Notes: generated by a model not told the origin, from the sequence alone. Counted from the first letter of the stretch, positions 17,609 through 29,100 are shown. The stretch is 64,000 nt of DNA from Alteromonas sp. C1M14 (GCF_018860965.1 NZ_JAHKQF010000002.1:124001-188000); one strand, 5' to 3'. Program-made: numbers and translations.

Positions 17609-18915
17609 TAGATAGCAGTAATACGCCTATAGCTCCGTTAGCGGCGAGGATGCGGCCGACGGAAATAGCCCAATATGTGGGGCAGGCGCACTTACTCGGT
17701 GAAGGTAAACCCTTGCGTAAAATGCTAGAGTCCGGCCATTGTCACTCTATGGTGTTATGGGGCCCGCCTGGTACGGGGAAAACCACGTTAGCGCAGATGA
17801 TAGCCAGCTACACCAATGCCAAGGTGATTCAACTTTCTGCGGTCACCGCGGGTGTAAAAGATATACGCAGTGCCATGGAACGCGCCCAAATTGATGCTAA
17901 ACATAATCAACGCACCTTGTTGTTTGTGGACGAAGTGCATAGGTTCAATAAAAGCCAACAAGATGCATTTTTACCATTTGTTGAAGCTGGGACTGTTACC
18001 TTTATCGGTGCCACCACAGAAAACCCGTCTTTTGAACTTAATAACGCCTTATTATCTCGGGTGCGGGTGTATGTATTAAAACCGCTGGACCATGACGCTT
18101 TATCTCGGTTAATCGACACCGCACTGGCAGATGCGAAACAGGGGTTAGCGTCATTGGCGCTAACGATTGCCGACGATGCCAGAGAAGCCATTATCGGGCT
18201 TTGTGGCGGCGATGCCCGGCGCTTACTGACCTATTTAGAATTAGCCAGTGACTTTACCGAAGATAACATCATTACATTAGACGATATTGAGCAAGCCGTG
18301 GGAGAGAAAGTTGCCGCTTATGATAAGCAAGGTGACGCATTTTACGATCTCATTTCCGCTTTTCATAAATCGGTGAGAGGGTCGGATCCTGACGCGGCAT
18401 TGTATTGGTTTGCTAGAATACTCAATGGCGGTGGAGACGCGCTTTACGTTGCAAGGCGTCTTTTGGCCATTGCTTCTGAAGATATCGGTAATGCCGACCC
18501 AAGAGCCATGCAGCTATGCATCAACGCCTGGGATTGTTATCATCGCGTTGGCCCGTCTGAAGGGGAAAGAGCCATCGCGCAGGCGGCCGTTTATTGTGCT
18601 TTAGCAGCAAAAAGTAACGCCGTGTATATGGCGTTCTCTCAAGCCAAAAAGCTAGCCGCGAGTGCGCCTGACTATCCTGTTCCTTTGCATTTACGTAATG
18701 CGCCCACCGCATTATTAAAAGAAATGGGACACGGCAAAGAATACCGTTATGCGCACAACGAGCCAAATGGGTTTGCGGCAGGGGAAGTTTATCTGCCTGA
18801 AGAGCTAGCCAATGAGCGTTTTTATCATCCTACCGAGCGGGGATTAGAAAAAAAGCTGAAAGCGAAACGGGATTATCTAGACGCGCTAAATGCGCAAAGC
18901 AACCAAAAAAGATAA
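17605..18915 (+). CDS. rarA: Replication-associated recombination protein A (AAA ATPase, MgsA/WRNIP1 family)
   Basis: 436 residues. Clamp-loader-like AAA core: Walker [10 protein letters not shown] near 51-59, Walker [11 protein letters not shown] near 105-114, sensor 1 [10 protein letters not shown]; then the C-terminal tetramerisation region with [24 protein letters not shown]. It acts at stalled replication forks. It overlaps lolA by 4 bases and precedes crcB by 8. Confidence 0.96.
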   Translation: MIDSSNTPIAPLAARMRPTEIAQYVGQAHLLGEGKPLRKMLESGHCHSMVLWGPPGTGKTTLAQMIASYTNAKVIQLSAVTAGVKDIRSAMERAQIDAKHNQRTLLFVDEVHRFNKSQQDAFLPFVEAGTVTFIGATTENPSFELNNALLSRVRVYVLKPLDHDALSRLIDTALADAKQGLASLALTIADDAREAIIGLCGGDARRLLTYLELASDFTEDNIITLDDIEQAVGEKVAAYDKQGDAFYDLISAFHKSVRGSDPDAALYWFARILNGGGDALYVARRLLAIASEDIGNADPRAMQLCINAWDCYHRVGPSEGERAIAQAAVYCALAAKSNAVYMAFSQAKKLAASAPDYPVPLHLRNAPTALLKEMGHGKEYRYAHNEPNGFAAGEVYLPEELANERFYHPTERGLEKKLKAKRDYLDALNAQSNQKR

Positions 18916-18923
18916 GGGGTCAC

Positions 18924-20613
<1,690 letters not shown>

Positions 20614-20634
20614 GACATTCACCGCCAATGTGTC

Positions 20635-20979
20635 TTACAGGCATTTAGCCGGTTTAGGCAACCCCGCAAGTTTAGTGGCTTGCTTGGCCGGTCCTTTTTT
20701 AAACAGTCGCTGTAAATAGCGGCTGTTGCCTTTTTCAGGGCCGTATTTTTGCGCCATGGCTTTAACCAGTGCTCGAATGGCTGGACTGGTATCGTATTGA
20801 AGATAAAATTCTCTAACAAACCTTACCACTTCCCAATGATCTTCAGTTAGCTCGATATTCTCTTGTTCTGCCAGTAGCGGCACCATGGATTCATGCCATT
20901 GAGTATGATCAAGTAAGTAGCCATTTTTATCGGTTTCTATTTCCTGAGTTTGCCATTTGAAGCTATATCGTTCACTCAT
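20635..20979 (-). CDS. tusE: Sulfur relay protein TusE (DsrC-like)
   Basis: 114 residues. DsrC-fold protein that accepts sulfur from TusBCD and passes it to MnmA for 2-thiouridine in tRNA. The C-terminal arm PKPAKCL keeps the essential penultimate cysteine (C113). It overlaps tusB by 4 bases and is last in the order D-C-B-E, an arrangement that places the acceptor with its donor complex; in E. coli tusE is unlinked. Confidence 0.95.
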   Translation of the reverse strand: MSERYSFKWQTQEIETDKNGYLLDHTQWHESMVPLLAEQENIELTEDHWEVVRFVREFYLQYDTSPAIRALVKAMAQKYGPEKGNSRYLQRLFKKGPAKQATKLAGLPKPAKCL

Positions 20980-21236
20980 TTTACATCTATCCAGTGAGGG
21001 TGCTTTTGTGTTAATTCAATCATGTGAGACTCGGCACATCGGTGAGATTGTTCAATATCAATACCCCGAGCAAGCCCATCATTGATGTTTACATAGAGCG
21101 TGAGAGCAGCCTGTTTTAATTGGGCATATTGATAAACACCATCTTCAATCAATAGAACCGGTGTGTTTAATTCAACCTCGCTAAGATAACGGCGTTGCTG
21201 AATAGAGGCGCAAGCGCCGCGAATTACCAGAAGCAT
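20976..21236 (-). CDS. tusB: Sulfur relay protein TusB (DsrH family)
   Basis: 86 residues, short like other TusB/DsrH proteins. It is the third subunit of the TusBCD hexamer. Similarity is limited, with the LLVIRGAC opening and DGVYQY as the recognisable parts; position between tusC and tusE settles the call. Its end and start overlap the neighbours by 4 and 1 bases. Confidence 0.85.
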   Translation of the reverse strand: MLLVIRGACASIQQRRYLSEVELNTPVLLIEDGVYQYAQLKQAALTLYVNINDGLARGIDIEQSHRCAESHMIELTQKHPHWIDVK

Positions 21237-21589
21237 CAGAAGGTCACCACATGGTCGCTGTTGTTAATCAGTGAGGTGATGTCTCCTTGCTCAGCTTTAC
21301 TGACAACGGGGCTTAGCTTGTCTTGTGTAATGCCAAGAGATAATCGGTCTTGCTCACTGTAATAACACGCATCAATATCAAAAAACGTTAACGATTTAAG
21401 TCGCTTACTGTGATTTTTTACGCCTTTGTCTGGGGGCGATTGGTGTATAAGTTGCCACAAACCGTTCCCTTCGAAAAGCAGGGTGACGTGGTGGCCGTAA
21501 TTGGTGGCTCCGATGGCGAAATCTAGACCGTCGGCGGCATCACTCGTGCCATAGGGTGTTGACGTTAACCGTATCAGTAAATTGGCCAT
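21236..21589 (-). CDS. tusC: Sulfur relay protein TusC (DsrF family)
   Basis: 117 residues. The start MANLLIRLTSTPYGTSDAADGLDFAIGATNYGHHVTLLFEGNGLW shows the DsrE/F fold with its conserved SxPYG and AxN motifs. Subunit of TusBCD. It overlaps tusB by one base and lies 2 bases after tusD. Confidence 0.92.
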   Translation of the reverse strand: MANLLIRLTSTPYGTSDAADGLDFAIGATNYGHHVTLLFEGNGLWQLIHQSPPDKGVKNHSKRLKSLTFFDIDACYYSEQDRLSLGITQDKLSPVVSKAEQGDITSLINNSDHVVTF

Positions 21590-21591
21590 GG

Positions 21592-21966
21592 TTAAAATTG
21601 CACCAGTCTGTGTGAATCATGGAGCGCCGTGAAAAATTCCCCAAGGCCTGTCTGCTCAAAGGGATGCGCAAGTTCAGGTTGGTTGGCGTCGGTAGATAAA
21701 ACCAGCCCGCGTTTTTCTCCTGCGGTAATACATACACGTAAAGGCGTCCCGCAGGCATCATGTAGCGCTTTCCATTCTTCAAACCTATTACGCTCATCAT
21801 TCGGTGGCGCCATGGTCGAGAAAGCGTTGTAAATGCCTTGCTGATAGAAAAATACTTGGCTAAGGGTGTGGCCTTCCTCTAACAGATGCTGACAAAAGCG
21901 CACAGCTGAGGCGCTACCCGCTTGGTCGTAAGGTGAGGATGTCACTAAAATTGAATATGCAGACAT
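21592..21966 (-). CDS. tusD: Sulfurtransferase TusD (DsrE family)
   Basis: 124 residues from the ATG at 21966. An upstream extension of the frame (to 22005) would run through the terminator of the preceding gene, so it is rejected. The catalytic cysteine lies in TPLRVCITAGEKRG, matching Cys78 of E. coli TusD; HTLSQVFFYQQGIYNA is the family signature. It takes sulfur from TusA and hands it to TusE. Confidence 0.93.
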   Translation of the reverse strand: MSAYSILVTSSPYDQAGSASAVRFCQHLLEEGHTLSQVFFYQQGIYNAFSTMAPPNDERNRFEEWKALHDACGTPLRVCITAGEKRGLVLSTDANQPELAHPFEQTGLGEFFTALHDSHRLVQF

Positions 21967-21971
21967 AGAAA

Positions 21972-21999
21972 CAAAAACACCCCAGTAACGGGGTGTTTT
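21972..21999 (-). terminator. Intrinsic terminator of the YccA-like gene, in the tusD leader
   Basis: A 7-bp stem (ACACCCC, 21977-21983, with GGGGTGT, 21990-21996) and 6-base loop, with A residues on the left that read as a U run on the minus strand. It lies between the YccA-like gene and tusD. Since tusD begins only a few bases beyond, tusDCBE depends on read-through or on a promoter nearby. Confidence 0.75.
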
Positions 22000-22019
22000 C
22001 TCCATACTAAAAGCTAGGC

Positions 22020-22685
22020 TTAGTCGTCGCCACCAAAGGCGCCAAGTAGGTGTAAAATAGACACGAACAGGTTGTAGATGTTTAAGTACAAAGACACTGT
22101 TGCGCGAATGTAGTTTGTTTCGCCACCATTAATGATTCGGCTGGTATCGAACAAAATAAAGCCTGACATAATGAACACGATAGCTGCACTAACCGCGAGT
22201 GAAACAGCTGGCACCATGAAAAATATGTTAGCAATACTTGCCACAATAGCCACCAGTAAACCGACGATAAGGAAGCCACCTAAGAACGAGAAGTCTTTTT
22301 TCGTTGTCAGGGCATACCCAGATAGGCCGAAGAAGACTAAGGCTGTTGCGCCTAGTGCTTGCATAATCAGGCCAGGACCGGCGACACCTAAATAGAAGTT
22401 AAGGGTATAACCTAAAGATGCGCCCATTAGGCCAGTGAATGCGAACACCCAATATATACCTGAGGCGGATTCTGCTTTACGTTGCACAACAAATAATGTG
22501 ATAAATGCACCGATGGTCATGACCAAAGACATTAATGGACTGATGCCGACGGCCATAGCAATACCGGCACAAACGGCACTGAATGCTAAAGTCATTGCCA
22601 GTAGCATGTAGGTATTTCGTAATACCTTGTTTGTCTGTAATACTGACTGTTGAGATGCACCTGCATACATCGAACGCTGATCCAT
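22020..22685 (-). CDS. Bax inhibitor-1 family inner-membrane protein, YccA-like
   Basis: 221 residues from the ATG at 22685, preceded by a perfect GGAGG; the upstream frame to 22715 is not needed. Seven hydrophobic segments, ending in LFVSILHLLGAFGGDD, place it in the BI-1/YccA/YbhL family. YccA interacts with the FtsH protease in E. coli. The next gene cluster in E. coli YccA's neighbourhood also includes tusE, which supports YccA rather than YbhL, but the symbol is not certain. Confidence 0.9.
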   Translation of the reverse strand: MDQRSMYAGASQQSVLQTNKVLRNTYMLLAMTLAFSAVCAGIAMAVGISPLMSLVMTIGAFITLFVVQRKAESASGIYWVFAFTGLMGASLGYTLNFYLGVAGPGLIMQALGATALVFFGLSGYALTTKKDFSFLGGFLIVGLLVAIVASIANIFFMVPAVSLAVSAAIVFIMSGFILFDTSRIINGGETNYIRATVSLYLNIYNLFVSILHLLGAFGGDD

Positions 22686-22894
22686 TGTTTCCTCCAGAGG
22701 ATTAATAAACACCAATTTAGGTTGGTTACCTTATGATTAGGTTAGTTGTATGGGTTTTGGTTCACTTTTTCAAGTGCTTTCGCTACCAAACTTCACTACA
22801 TTGGTTAATTATAGTCTTTGGTTGGATTGTTTGTAGAAAATATGACCGTGTTGTGCAAAAGCTAAGCGGTCAGACAATTTTTTAAAATTAGTAC

Positions 22895-22922
22895 TTTACA
22901 GGCTCAAAAATTTCATTAAGAT
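22895..22922 (+). promoter_or_regulatory. Promoter of tRNA-Ser
   Basis: TTTACA (22895-22900), a 16-base spacer and TAAGAT (22917-22922). The start near 22929 would give a short 5' leader before the mature tRNA at 22936. Position and spacing fit a stable-RNA promoter. Confidence 0.55.
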
Positions 22923-22935
22923 ACGCAGCACTTCA

Positions 22936-23027
22936 GGAGAGTTGGCAGAGCTCGGTTTAATGCACCTGACTTGAAATCAGGCGAAGGGTCAAACCTTCCG
23001 GGGGTTCGAATCCCTCACTCTCCGCCA
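22936..23027 (+). tRNA. tRNA-Ser (anticodon TGA)
   Basis: 92 bases with encoded CCA. Acceptor GGAGAGT pairs with ACTCTCC; the anticodon loop CTTGAAA gives TGA (22972-22974); the long variable arm GCGAAGGGTCAAACCTTCC is typical of class II tRNAs; the T-arm carries GGTTCGAATCC. It reads UCA and, by wobble, UCG/UCU codons. It is followed by a strong terminator, so it is a single-gene unit. Confidence 0.98.
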
Positions 23028-23036
23028 TATTGCAAA

Positions 23037-23065
23037 AGCCCGCTTTAATTAAAGCGGGCTTTTTT
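23037..23065 (+). terminator. Terminator of tRNA-Ser
   Basis: AGCCCGCTTTAA/TTAAAGCGGGCT (23037-23060) is a perfect 24-base palindrome, able to form a stem of about 10 bp with a 4-base loop, followed by six T. Symmetric, so it could work both ways. Confidence 0.88.
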
Positions 23066-23253
23066 GTTTCTTCATTTCCTCGTTTTGTCTTACTTTTGCG
23101 ATACATTAAAGGATTGTCAGGTAATGGCATTCATTGATCCGCTATACTGGCTGAACGTATTATCCTCCCTTAATCTAATCATGAATGCTCCGGTGGCGAT
23201 TCAAGGGTTGTGTTATTTCCTATAAAAACAATGAGCCGTATAAGAGGAAACGA

Positions 23254-25353
23254 ATGGGCGTTTTACATACACCAAATTTACACCAGGGTAGTGTGGAAGA
23301 AAAAAGGCAAGAAATACTCGCTTACTTCCAACAATCCTTTGACACCTACGAAAGTCTTTTTAGCACTTTAAACAGCGACGATGCCTTTTATCAACGCCCC
23401 GAAAAGCTGCGTCATCCGTTAATATTCTATTTTGGACATACCGCCACGTTCTACATCAATAAATTAATGTTGGCGAAGCAAATCCATACACGGGTAAATC
23501 CAGAGTTTGAATCGTTATTCGCCATTGGCGTGGACGAGATGAGTTGGGATGATCTCAACGACAATCACTATGTGTGGCCTACGGTAAACGAGGTTAGGCG
23601 CTATCGCGCTGAAGTACGTCGTTGCGTCAGTGACTATATTAGTGGGTTGGCTTTTTCCATGCCCATTACTTGGGATAGCCCTATGTGGCCAATTATTATG
23701 GGGATTGAGCATGAGGGCATTCACCTGGAAACCTCTTCCGTATTAATTCGTCAGTTGCCGTTAACCTATGTGCAGCCACAGCCTTTATGGCAGCATTGTG
23801 ATGAATCTGGTGACATGCCGGTAAATCAGCTTGTGGATATTCCCGGCGGTGAAGTGCAATTAGGGAAGCCTTTTGATGCGCCTTTTTATGGTTGGGACAA
23901 CGAGTATGGCACCCGTACTGCCAAGGTAAGCACTTTTAAAGCGTCTCAATTTCTAGTGAGTAACGGGGAGTTTTTACCTTTTGTGGAGCAGGGGGGCTAT
24001 GATCAGCCCCAGTTTTGGGAAACAGAAGGACGTCAATGGCGTGACTACAAAAAGGCTCAGCATCCAACATTTTGGCGTCAACAAAATGGTCAATGGTTGT
24101 ATCGGACACTAACTAGCGAAATTCCCCTTCCGCTTAATTGGCCTGTCGATGTGAATTATCACGAAGCCAAGGCTTTTTGTAATTGGTTGTCGGCAAATAC
24201 TGGACGACGTATTCAATTGCCCACAGAGGACGAGTGGTATCGATTACGAGACGTGGCTGAAGTTGATGAAGTGCTTTACGACGATCAATGGCAAATCGGT
24301 CTACAGGGACCAGCATCGTCGGTACCGGTGAACAAGCACGGTAGGAATGGCATTTATGATGTGGTGGGCAATGTGTGGCAGTGGACAGAAACGCCAATCT
24401 ACCCTTTGGATGGATTTAAGGTACATCCTTTGTACGATGACTTCACAACGCCCACATTCGACAATAAGCACAATTTAATTAAAGGTGGTTCGTGGATCGC
24501 CACTGGTAATGAAGCAATGAAGCATAGTCGTTATGCATTTAGGCGGCATTTCTTTCAGCATGCAGGGTTTCGATATGTGGAGTCCGAAGAAGTTATTAAG
24601 GTGAATGATTTGGATTATGAAAGCGACACTCAGGTGTCTCAATACAGTGAATTTCACTACGGTGAAACCTATTTTAACGTCCCCAATTTTGCGCAGGCTT
24701 CTGTGAAGTTCGCCGCCAAATTTATGGCTGGAAAACGAAAAGTAAAAGCGTTAGATCTAGGCTGTGCCGTGGGGCGAGCTTCCTTTGAACTGGCAAATCA
24801 TTTTGAGTATGTGGATGGCATCGATTTTTCCGCTCGATTTATTAAGACTGCTTTTGCCATGCAAGAGCAAAAGGAAATTCGTTATCACCTGATCGAAGAA
24901 GGCGAGTTAACGTCTTTTTGTATTCGCCGTTTAAGTGATTTTGGCTTAGATAACGTGGCAGACAAAGTACACTTTTCTCAAGGTGATGCGTGCAATTTAA
25001 AACCTCAGTTCACCGGTTATGATTGCATCTTAATGAGTAATCTCGTTGATAGGGTATATGAACCAGCAAAATTATTAGCTTCGATTAAAGCGCGGTTAAA
25101 TGTAGGGGGGGTACTTATCATTGGTTCTCCTTTTACTTGGCTTGAAGAGTATACCGAAAAGGCCCATTGGCTTGGGGGGATTAAAGACGAAAATGGTGAA
25201 ACCCTGACCAGTACCGATGCCCTTGAGCGCACATTGGGACGGGATTTTGTTCGATTAGAACAACCCACGGACATCCCCTTTGTGATCCGGGAAACAAAAC
25301 GGAAGTTTCAGCATACCTTGTCTGAGTTTAATGTCTTCGAACGGGTAAAATAA
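23254..25353 (+). CDS. ovoA: 5-histidylcysteine sulfoxide synthase / mercaptohistidine methyltransferase OvoA
   Basis: 699 residues from the ATG at 23254, which has AGAGGA in front; the upstream frame to 23185 lacks family sequence. OvoA uses iron and oxygen to join cysteine to histidine C5 as a sulfoxide and later methylates the product to ovothiol A. The order of domains is DinB-like, FGE-sulfatase-like, and methyltransferase. Iron ligands are H62 (GHTATFY) and H153, H157 (EHEGIHLET). The FGE part ends in GGSWIATGNEAMKHSRYAFRRHF; the SAM loop is ALDLGCAVGRA near residue 500. All three are complete. ovoB follows after 4 bases. No transcription signal is clear upstream, except a hairpin terminator of the tRNA-Ser gene. 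Confidence 0.93.
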   Translation: MGVLHTPNLHQGSVEEKRQEILAYFQQSFDTYESLFSTLNSDDAFYQRPEKLRHPLIFYFGHTATFYINKLMLAKQIHTRVNPEFESLFAIGVDEMSWDDLNDNHYVWPTVNEVRRYRAEVRRCVSDYISGLAFSMPITWDSPMWPIIMGIEHEGIHLETSSVLIRQLPLTYVQPQPLWQHCDESGDMPVNQLVDIPGGEVQLGKPFDAPFYGWDNEYGTRTAKVSTFKASQFLVSNGEFLPFVEQGGYDQPQFWETEGRQWRDYKKAQHPTFWRQQNGQWLYRTLTSEIPLPLNWPVDVNYHEAKAFCNWLSANTGRRIQLPTEDEWYRLRDVAEVDEVLYDDQWQIGLQGPASSVPVNKHGRNGIYDVVGNVWQWTETPIYPLDGFKVHPLYDDFTTPTFDNKHNLIKGGSWIATGNEAMKHSRYAFRRHFFQHAGFRYVESEEVIKVNDLDYESDTQVSQYSEFHYGETYFNVPNFAQASVKFAAKFMAGKRKVKALDLGCAVGRASFELANHFEYVDGIDFSARFIKTAFAMQEQKEIRYHLIEEGELTSFCIRRLSDFGLDNVADKVHFSQGDACNLKPQFTGYDCILMSNLVDRVYEPAKLLASIKARLNVGGVLIIGSPFTWLEEYTEKAHWLGGIKDENGETLTSTDALERTLGRDFVRLEQPTDIPFVIRETKRKFQHTLSEFNVFERVK

Positions 25354-25357
25354 CCCA

Positions 25358-26485
25358 GTGTTTACCCAACGGTGGGGATCGGATGCATTAAAATACGATG
25401 CCATAACTGACCGCTATGGCGAGTGTGAGCATGCTATTTTGCCGATGTGGGTGGCGGATATGGATGTGCCCCCACCGGTTAATGTCAGCCAAGCTGTTAC
25501 TGAATTTTTTGACGCTCACTATGGATATCAAATTCATAATATGGGGCCGGCAATTGTTAACTGGCACCAACGTCGCCATCAACGGGTTTATGAAAAAGAA
25601 ATAGTCAGTTGTCATAGCGTTATTGGCGCGGTAAAGGTTTTAATCGAAAGCCTCACGCAGAAGGGCGATGGCATTGCGCTATTTTCCCCGGTTTATGGGC
25701 CCTTGGTTGACGTTGTGCGGGCCTGTGAGCGAGAACCTGTGCTGATTCCGCTCAATTTGGCAAGGGATATCCAAAGTCTAAATCCTGACGGCGCCCTTGA
25801 TCATGTTGCGATGATCATTGTGTGTAACCCGCAAAATCCCACGGGTCAATTATGGCCTGCTGCCATTATAAATGCGCTGGCAAACATGTGTGATAGGTTA
25901 CAAATTCCTTTGGTTTGTGACGAGGTGCATAGTGCCTTTGTTTACCCTCAAGAGCAGTTCTACTCGGCTTTGCAACTGCCTGTGGCGCTAAGACATACCG
26001 CTATTGTGGTACAGTCGGCAACCAAAGCGTATAACCTAGCGCATATTCCCGCAGCCTCTTATATGGTGATCCCGAATACCCAGTGGCACCATCTCATAGG
26101 ACATACTGTAGCCCAGTGTCACCTGTATGCTGCCCCAGTTTCCGAAATAAGCTTAGTGGCTGCCTATTCACCTACCAACGACCGTTGGCTTGAAGACGTT
26201 AATCGTTGTATACATGACAATCGAAAACTGATGGAGCAGGGCTTGTCCCATACTTCTTTAATGCCGTATATAAACAACGCCACCTTCTTTTGTTGGTTGG
26301 ATTTGCATTTGGTATACCCACAGGAACGAGACGTGGCGAAGCGGTTATTTTCTGATACCGGAATTGCCGGTAACGATGGCGCATCCTTTGGTTGCCCAGG
26401 GTGGGTACGGTTAAATATAGCGACGCAACAGCAGACGGTGGATGGCGCATTGCAACGGTTACAAAGGTTGTGGAAACGCCTTTAG
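25358..26485 (+). CDS. ovoB: PLP-dependent C-S lyase, probable OvoB of ovothiol synthesis
   Basis: 375 residues with a GTG start at 25358, four bases after ovoA, so translation is probably coupled. It belongs to the MalY/PatB branch of fold-type I aminotransferases; the PLP lysine is K223 in SATKAYN, and LPMWVADMDVPPP plus CNPQNPTG are family motifs. As a cysteine-sulfoxide lyase it would cut the OvoA sulfoxide to release 5-thiohistidine. Sequence alone only says cystathionine beta-lyase-like; the tight link to ovoA makes OvoB the better call. Confidence 0.85.
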   Translation: MFTQRWGSDALKYDAITDRYGECEHAILPMWVADMDVPPPVNVSQAVTEFFDAHYGYQIHNMGPAIVNWHQRRHQRVYEKEIVSCHSVIGAVKVLIESLTQKGDGIALFSPVYGPLVDVVRACEREPVLIPLNLARDIQSLNPDGALDHVAMIIVCNPQNPTGQLWPAAIINALANMCDRLQIPLVCDEVHSAFVYPQEQFYSALQLPVALRHTAIVVQSATKAYNLAHIPAASYMVIPNTQWHHLIGHTVAQCHLYAAPVSEISLVAAYSPTNDRWLEDVNRCIHDNRKLMEQGLSHTSLMPYINNATFFCWLDLHLVYPQERDVAKRLFSDTGIAGNDGASFGCPGWVRLNIATQQQTVDGALQRLQRLWKRL

Positions 26486-26627
26486 ATAAGGGGTACTGAT
26501 GAAATGCCCCATAACCGTAGAGGATATTCTTCACAGCGAGCGAGAAAATGTTATTATGCGTGAACAGGTTATAAGTCACTAATGTCTTATAACAGTGTGT
26601 ATTTAGAATATTCAGCGAGCATAAAAC

Positions 26628-27272
26628 GTGATAAAGATTATCCTGGCCGATGACCACGAGCTGGTCAGAACAGGGATTCGTCGTATCTTAGACGATGTAA
26701 AGGATTTCACAGTAGTTTCAGAAGCAAAAAATGGTGAAGATGCGGTGCAACTGTGTCGAAAAGCGGCGCCAGATATCGTCCTGATGGATGTAAACATGCC
26801 TGGCATGGGCGGCTTAGAGGCAACGAAAAAAATTGTACGTATGTCTGAAAACACACGGATTATCTGCCTTTCAATGCATAAAGAACATCCTATTCCAGCC
26901 CAAGTTATGCAAATCGGGGCTTTTGGTTTTCTTACCAAAGATGCAGAGCCCGAAGAAATGATCCGCGCCATCTATAAAGTTCACGCAGGGCAAAAATATC
27001 TGCCACCGGAAATCGCTCAGAGTATTGCCATTAGCCGTTTAACACCTGATAGCGATAACCCTTTCGATAACTTATCTAGCCGTGAATTGAACATCGCCAT
27101 GCGACTTACCCGTGGACAGAAGGTGCCGGAAATCGCTGTTGAGTTAAGCATTAATGCCAAAACAGTGAATACCTACCGCTATCGTATGTTCGAAAAGCTA
27201 GGGGTAACCACCGATGTGGAACTAACCCATCTGGCCTTACGCCACAAGCTTATCGACCCCACAACCCTCTAA
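26628..27272 (+). CDS. uvrY: Response regulator UvrY/GacA
   Basis: 214 residues, GTG start at 26628. Receiver domain with D8-D9, D54 and K104-type lysine (FLTKDAEPEEM); LuxR/FixJ-type helix-turn-helix near the end (LSSRELNIAMRLTRGQKVPEIAVELSINAKTVNTYRYRMFEKLGV). It is the partner of BarA and drives CsrB/C-type small RNAs. It precedes uvrC by one base, as in E. coli, Vibrio and Pseudomonas. Confidence 0.95.
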   Translation: MIKIILADDHELVRTGIRRILDDVKDFTVVSEAKNGEDAVQLCRKAAPDIVLMDVNMPGMGGLEATKKIVRMSENTRIICLSMHKEHPIPAQVMQIGAFGFLTKDAEPEEMIRAIYKVHAGQKYLPPEIAQSIAISRLTPDSDNPFDNLSSRELNIAMRLTRGQKVPEIAVELSINAKTVNTYRYRMFEKLGVTTDVELTHLALRHKLIDPTTL

Positions 27273-27273
27273 A

Positions 27274-29100
27274 ATGCACAATATGCCCGAATTTGACCAC
27301 GATGCATTTTTAAAAAATCTCACTAACCGTCCCGGTGTTTACCGGATGTACAACGGTGAAGGCGATGTGATTTATGTGGGCAAGGCTAAGCACCTCAAAA
27401 AGCGGGTCTCTAGTTACTTTCGTAAAGTGTTAGATAACGCCAAAACCCGCTCTTTGGTTGCTAATATAGCCAATATGGATGTCACTGTGGTTAACAGTGA
27501 AACCGAAGCGTTTTTATTAGAAAATAATTTCATAAAGAAATACAAACCTCGCTACAACGTGGTGATGCGAGATGATAAGTCTTATCCATTTATCTTTTTA
27601 TCTGCCCATGATCATCCTCGGCTGTCCTTTCATCGAGGCCCACAGAAGAAAAAAGGCGAATATTTTGGTCCTTACCCCAGTGCATGGGCTGTGCGGGAAA
27701 GTTTGCGTACTATGCAAAAGATTTTTCCCGTTAGACAGTGTGAAGACAGTTATTATCGGGCCAGAAGCCGGCCTTGTTTGCAATATCAAATGCAGCGTTG
27801 TAGTGCCCCTTGTGTAGAAGGGTATGTCACTGACGAGGAATACCAGGAACAAGTACAGCTAGCCCGCTTATTTTTAAACGGTAAAAATCAGCAGGTTATT
27901 GGCTCGTTGGTGGCGAAAATGGAAAAAGCCAGTGAGGCGTTGAATTTTGAAGCCGCCGCCAGGTACCGTGACCAAATCAATGTATTACGAAAAATACAAG
28001 AACAGCAATGGGTGGCCGGTACCCAAGACGAGATGGACGTGTTTGGCTTTGCGGTGCGCGGGAACATGGCTTGTATTCAAGTGATGTTTATTCGCGATAG
28101 CCAATTACTGGGCAGTAAATCATACTTTCCTAAGGTGCCAACAGCGGCCACTGAAGACGAAATTTTTGATTCCTTCTTTCTCCAATTTTATTTGTCGGGC
28201 AATAAGGTGATACCCAAACAAATTGTTATTCCTCGGGATCTGACAGATGAAGACAGTATTGTATCGGTGCTCAGCGAAGAGGCAAAACGCAAGATAAAAT
28301 TGTTTAAGGGAGCTAGGGAAGAAAAGCGTCGCTACCTGAAGTTAGCCCAAAGCAATGCGGAAAATGCGTTAGATGCCCAATACAGTCAGCAAAAATCTGT
28401 GCATGCGCGGTATCTCGATTTAGAAGGTGCGTTAGAGCGGGATCAGCCGATTCAACGTATGGAATGTTTTGATATTAGCCATACTTCCGGTCAGCAAACG
28501 GTGGCCTCGTGTGTGGTATTTAATCGTGAAGGGCCAATGAAGAGTGATTACCGCCGTTATAATATCGAAGGTATCACGCCCGGTGACGATTATGCCGCCA
28601 TGGCACAAGCGCTTAAACGGCGCTACAAATCTGTAAAGGAAGTCAGTAAAATTCCAGATATCCTTTTTATTGACGGTGGCAAGGGGCAGTTGGCTCAGGC
28701 CGAATCATTTTTTGAGTCTTGGCCCAATGAAAAGAAACCATTGCTTATTGGTGTGGCAAAGGGTACAACCCGAAAGCCGGGGCTGGAAACGTTGATCTTG
28801 GCAGGATCCCATGAAACCTTACCCATGTCGGGACATTCTCCGGCATTGCACTTGATTCAACATATTCGTGATGAATCCCACCGATTTGCAATTACCGGCC
28901 ATCGGGCGCGAAGGCAAAAAGTAAAAACCACATCGAGTTTAGAATCGATACCCGGTATCGGTGCAAAACGAAGACAAAGTTTACTGAAATTTATGGGTGG
29001 CCTTCAGGGGTTAAAAAAAGCCAGTAAAGATGAAATAGCCAGCGTACCTGGCATCAGTCAGGAGTTAGCGGAAACCATTTACGACCATCTGCATCTTTAA
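27274..29100 (+). CDS. uvrC: Excinuclease ABC subunit C
   Basis: 608 residues. N-terminal GIY-YIG nuclease (RPGVYRMYNGEGDVIYVGKAKHLKKRVSSYF) cuts 3' of the lesion; UvrB-binding UVR motif near residues 205-240; the RNase H-like domain (FIDGGKGQLAQAE, with the ECFDISH motif) cuts 5'; C-terminal helix-hairpin-helix pair (IPGIGAKRRQSLLKFMGG, SVPGISQELAETIYDHL). All complete. Start ATG 27274; a second ATG at 27283 is possible. Confidence 0.97.
   Translation: MHNMPEFDHDAFLKNLTNRPGVYRMYNGEGDVIYVGKAKHLKKRVSSYFRKVLDNAKTRSLVANIANMDVTVVNSETEAFLLENNFIKKYKPRYNVVMRDDKSYPFIFLSAHDHPRLSFHRGPQKKKGEYFGPYPSAWAVRESLRTMQKIFPVRQCEDSYYRARSRPCLQYQMQRCSAPCVEGYVTDEEYQEQVQLARLFLNGKNQQVIGSLVAKMEKASEALNFEAAARYRDQINVLRKIQEQQWVAGTQDEMDVFGFAVRGNMACIQVMFIRDSQLLGSKSYFPKVPTAATEDEIFDSFFLQFYLSGNKVIPKQIVIPRDLTDEDSIVSVLSEEAKRKIKLFKGAREEKRRYLKLAQSNAENALDAQYSQQKSVHARYLDLEGALERDQPIQRMECFDISHTSGQQTVASCVVFNREGPMKSDYRRYNIEGITPGDDYAAMAQALKRRYKSVKEVSKIPDILFIDGGKGQLAQAESFFESWPNEKKPLLIGVAKGTTRKPGLETLILAGSHETLPMSGHSPALHLIQHIRDESHRFAITGHRARRQKVKTTSSLESIPGIGAKRRQSLLKFMGGLQGLKKASKDEIASVPGISQELAETIYDHLHL

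Noticed and set aside
18916-18923. Fluoride riboswitch before crcB
   Set aside because: Only 8 bases separate rarA and crcB, too short for the motif.
21967-22005. Extended start of tusD
   Set aside because: The extension passes through the terminator hairpin of the YccA-like gene and has no family sequence.
26199-26657. Antisense open frame (152 codons) over the ovoB end and uvrY start
   Set aside because: Covers the coding strand of two certain genes; no recognisable protein and no start signal.
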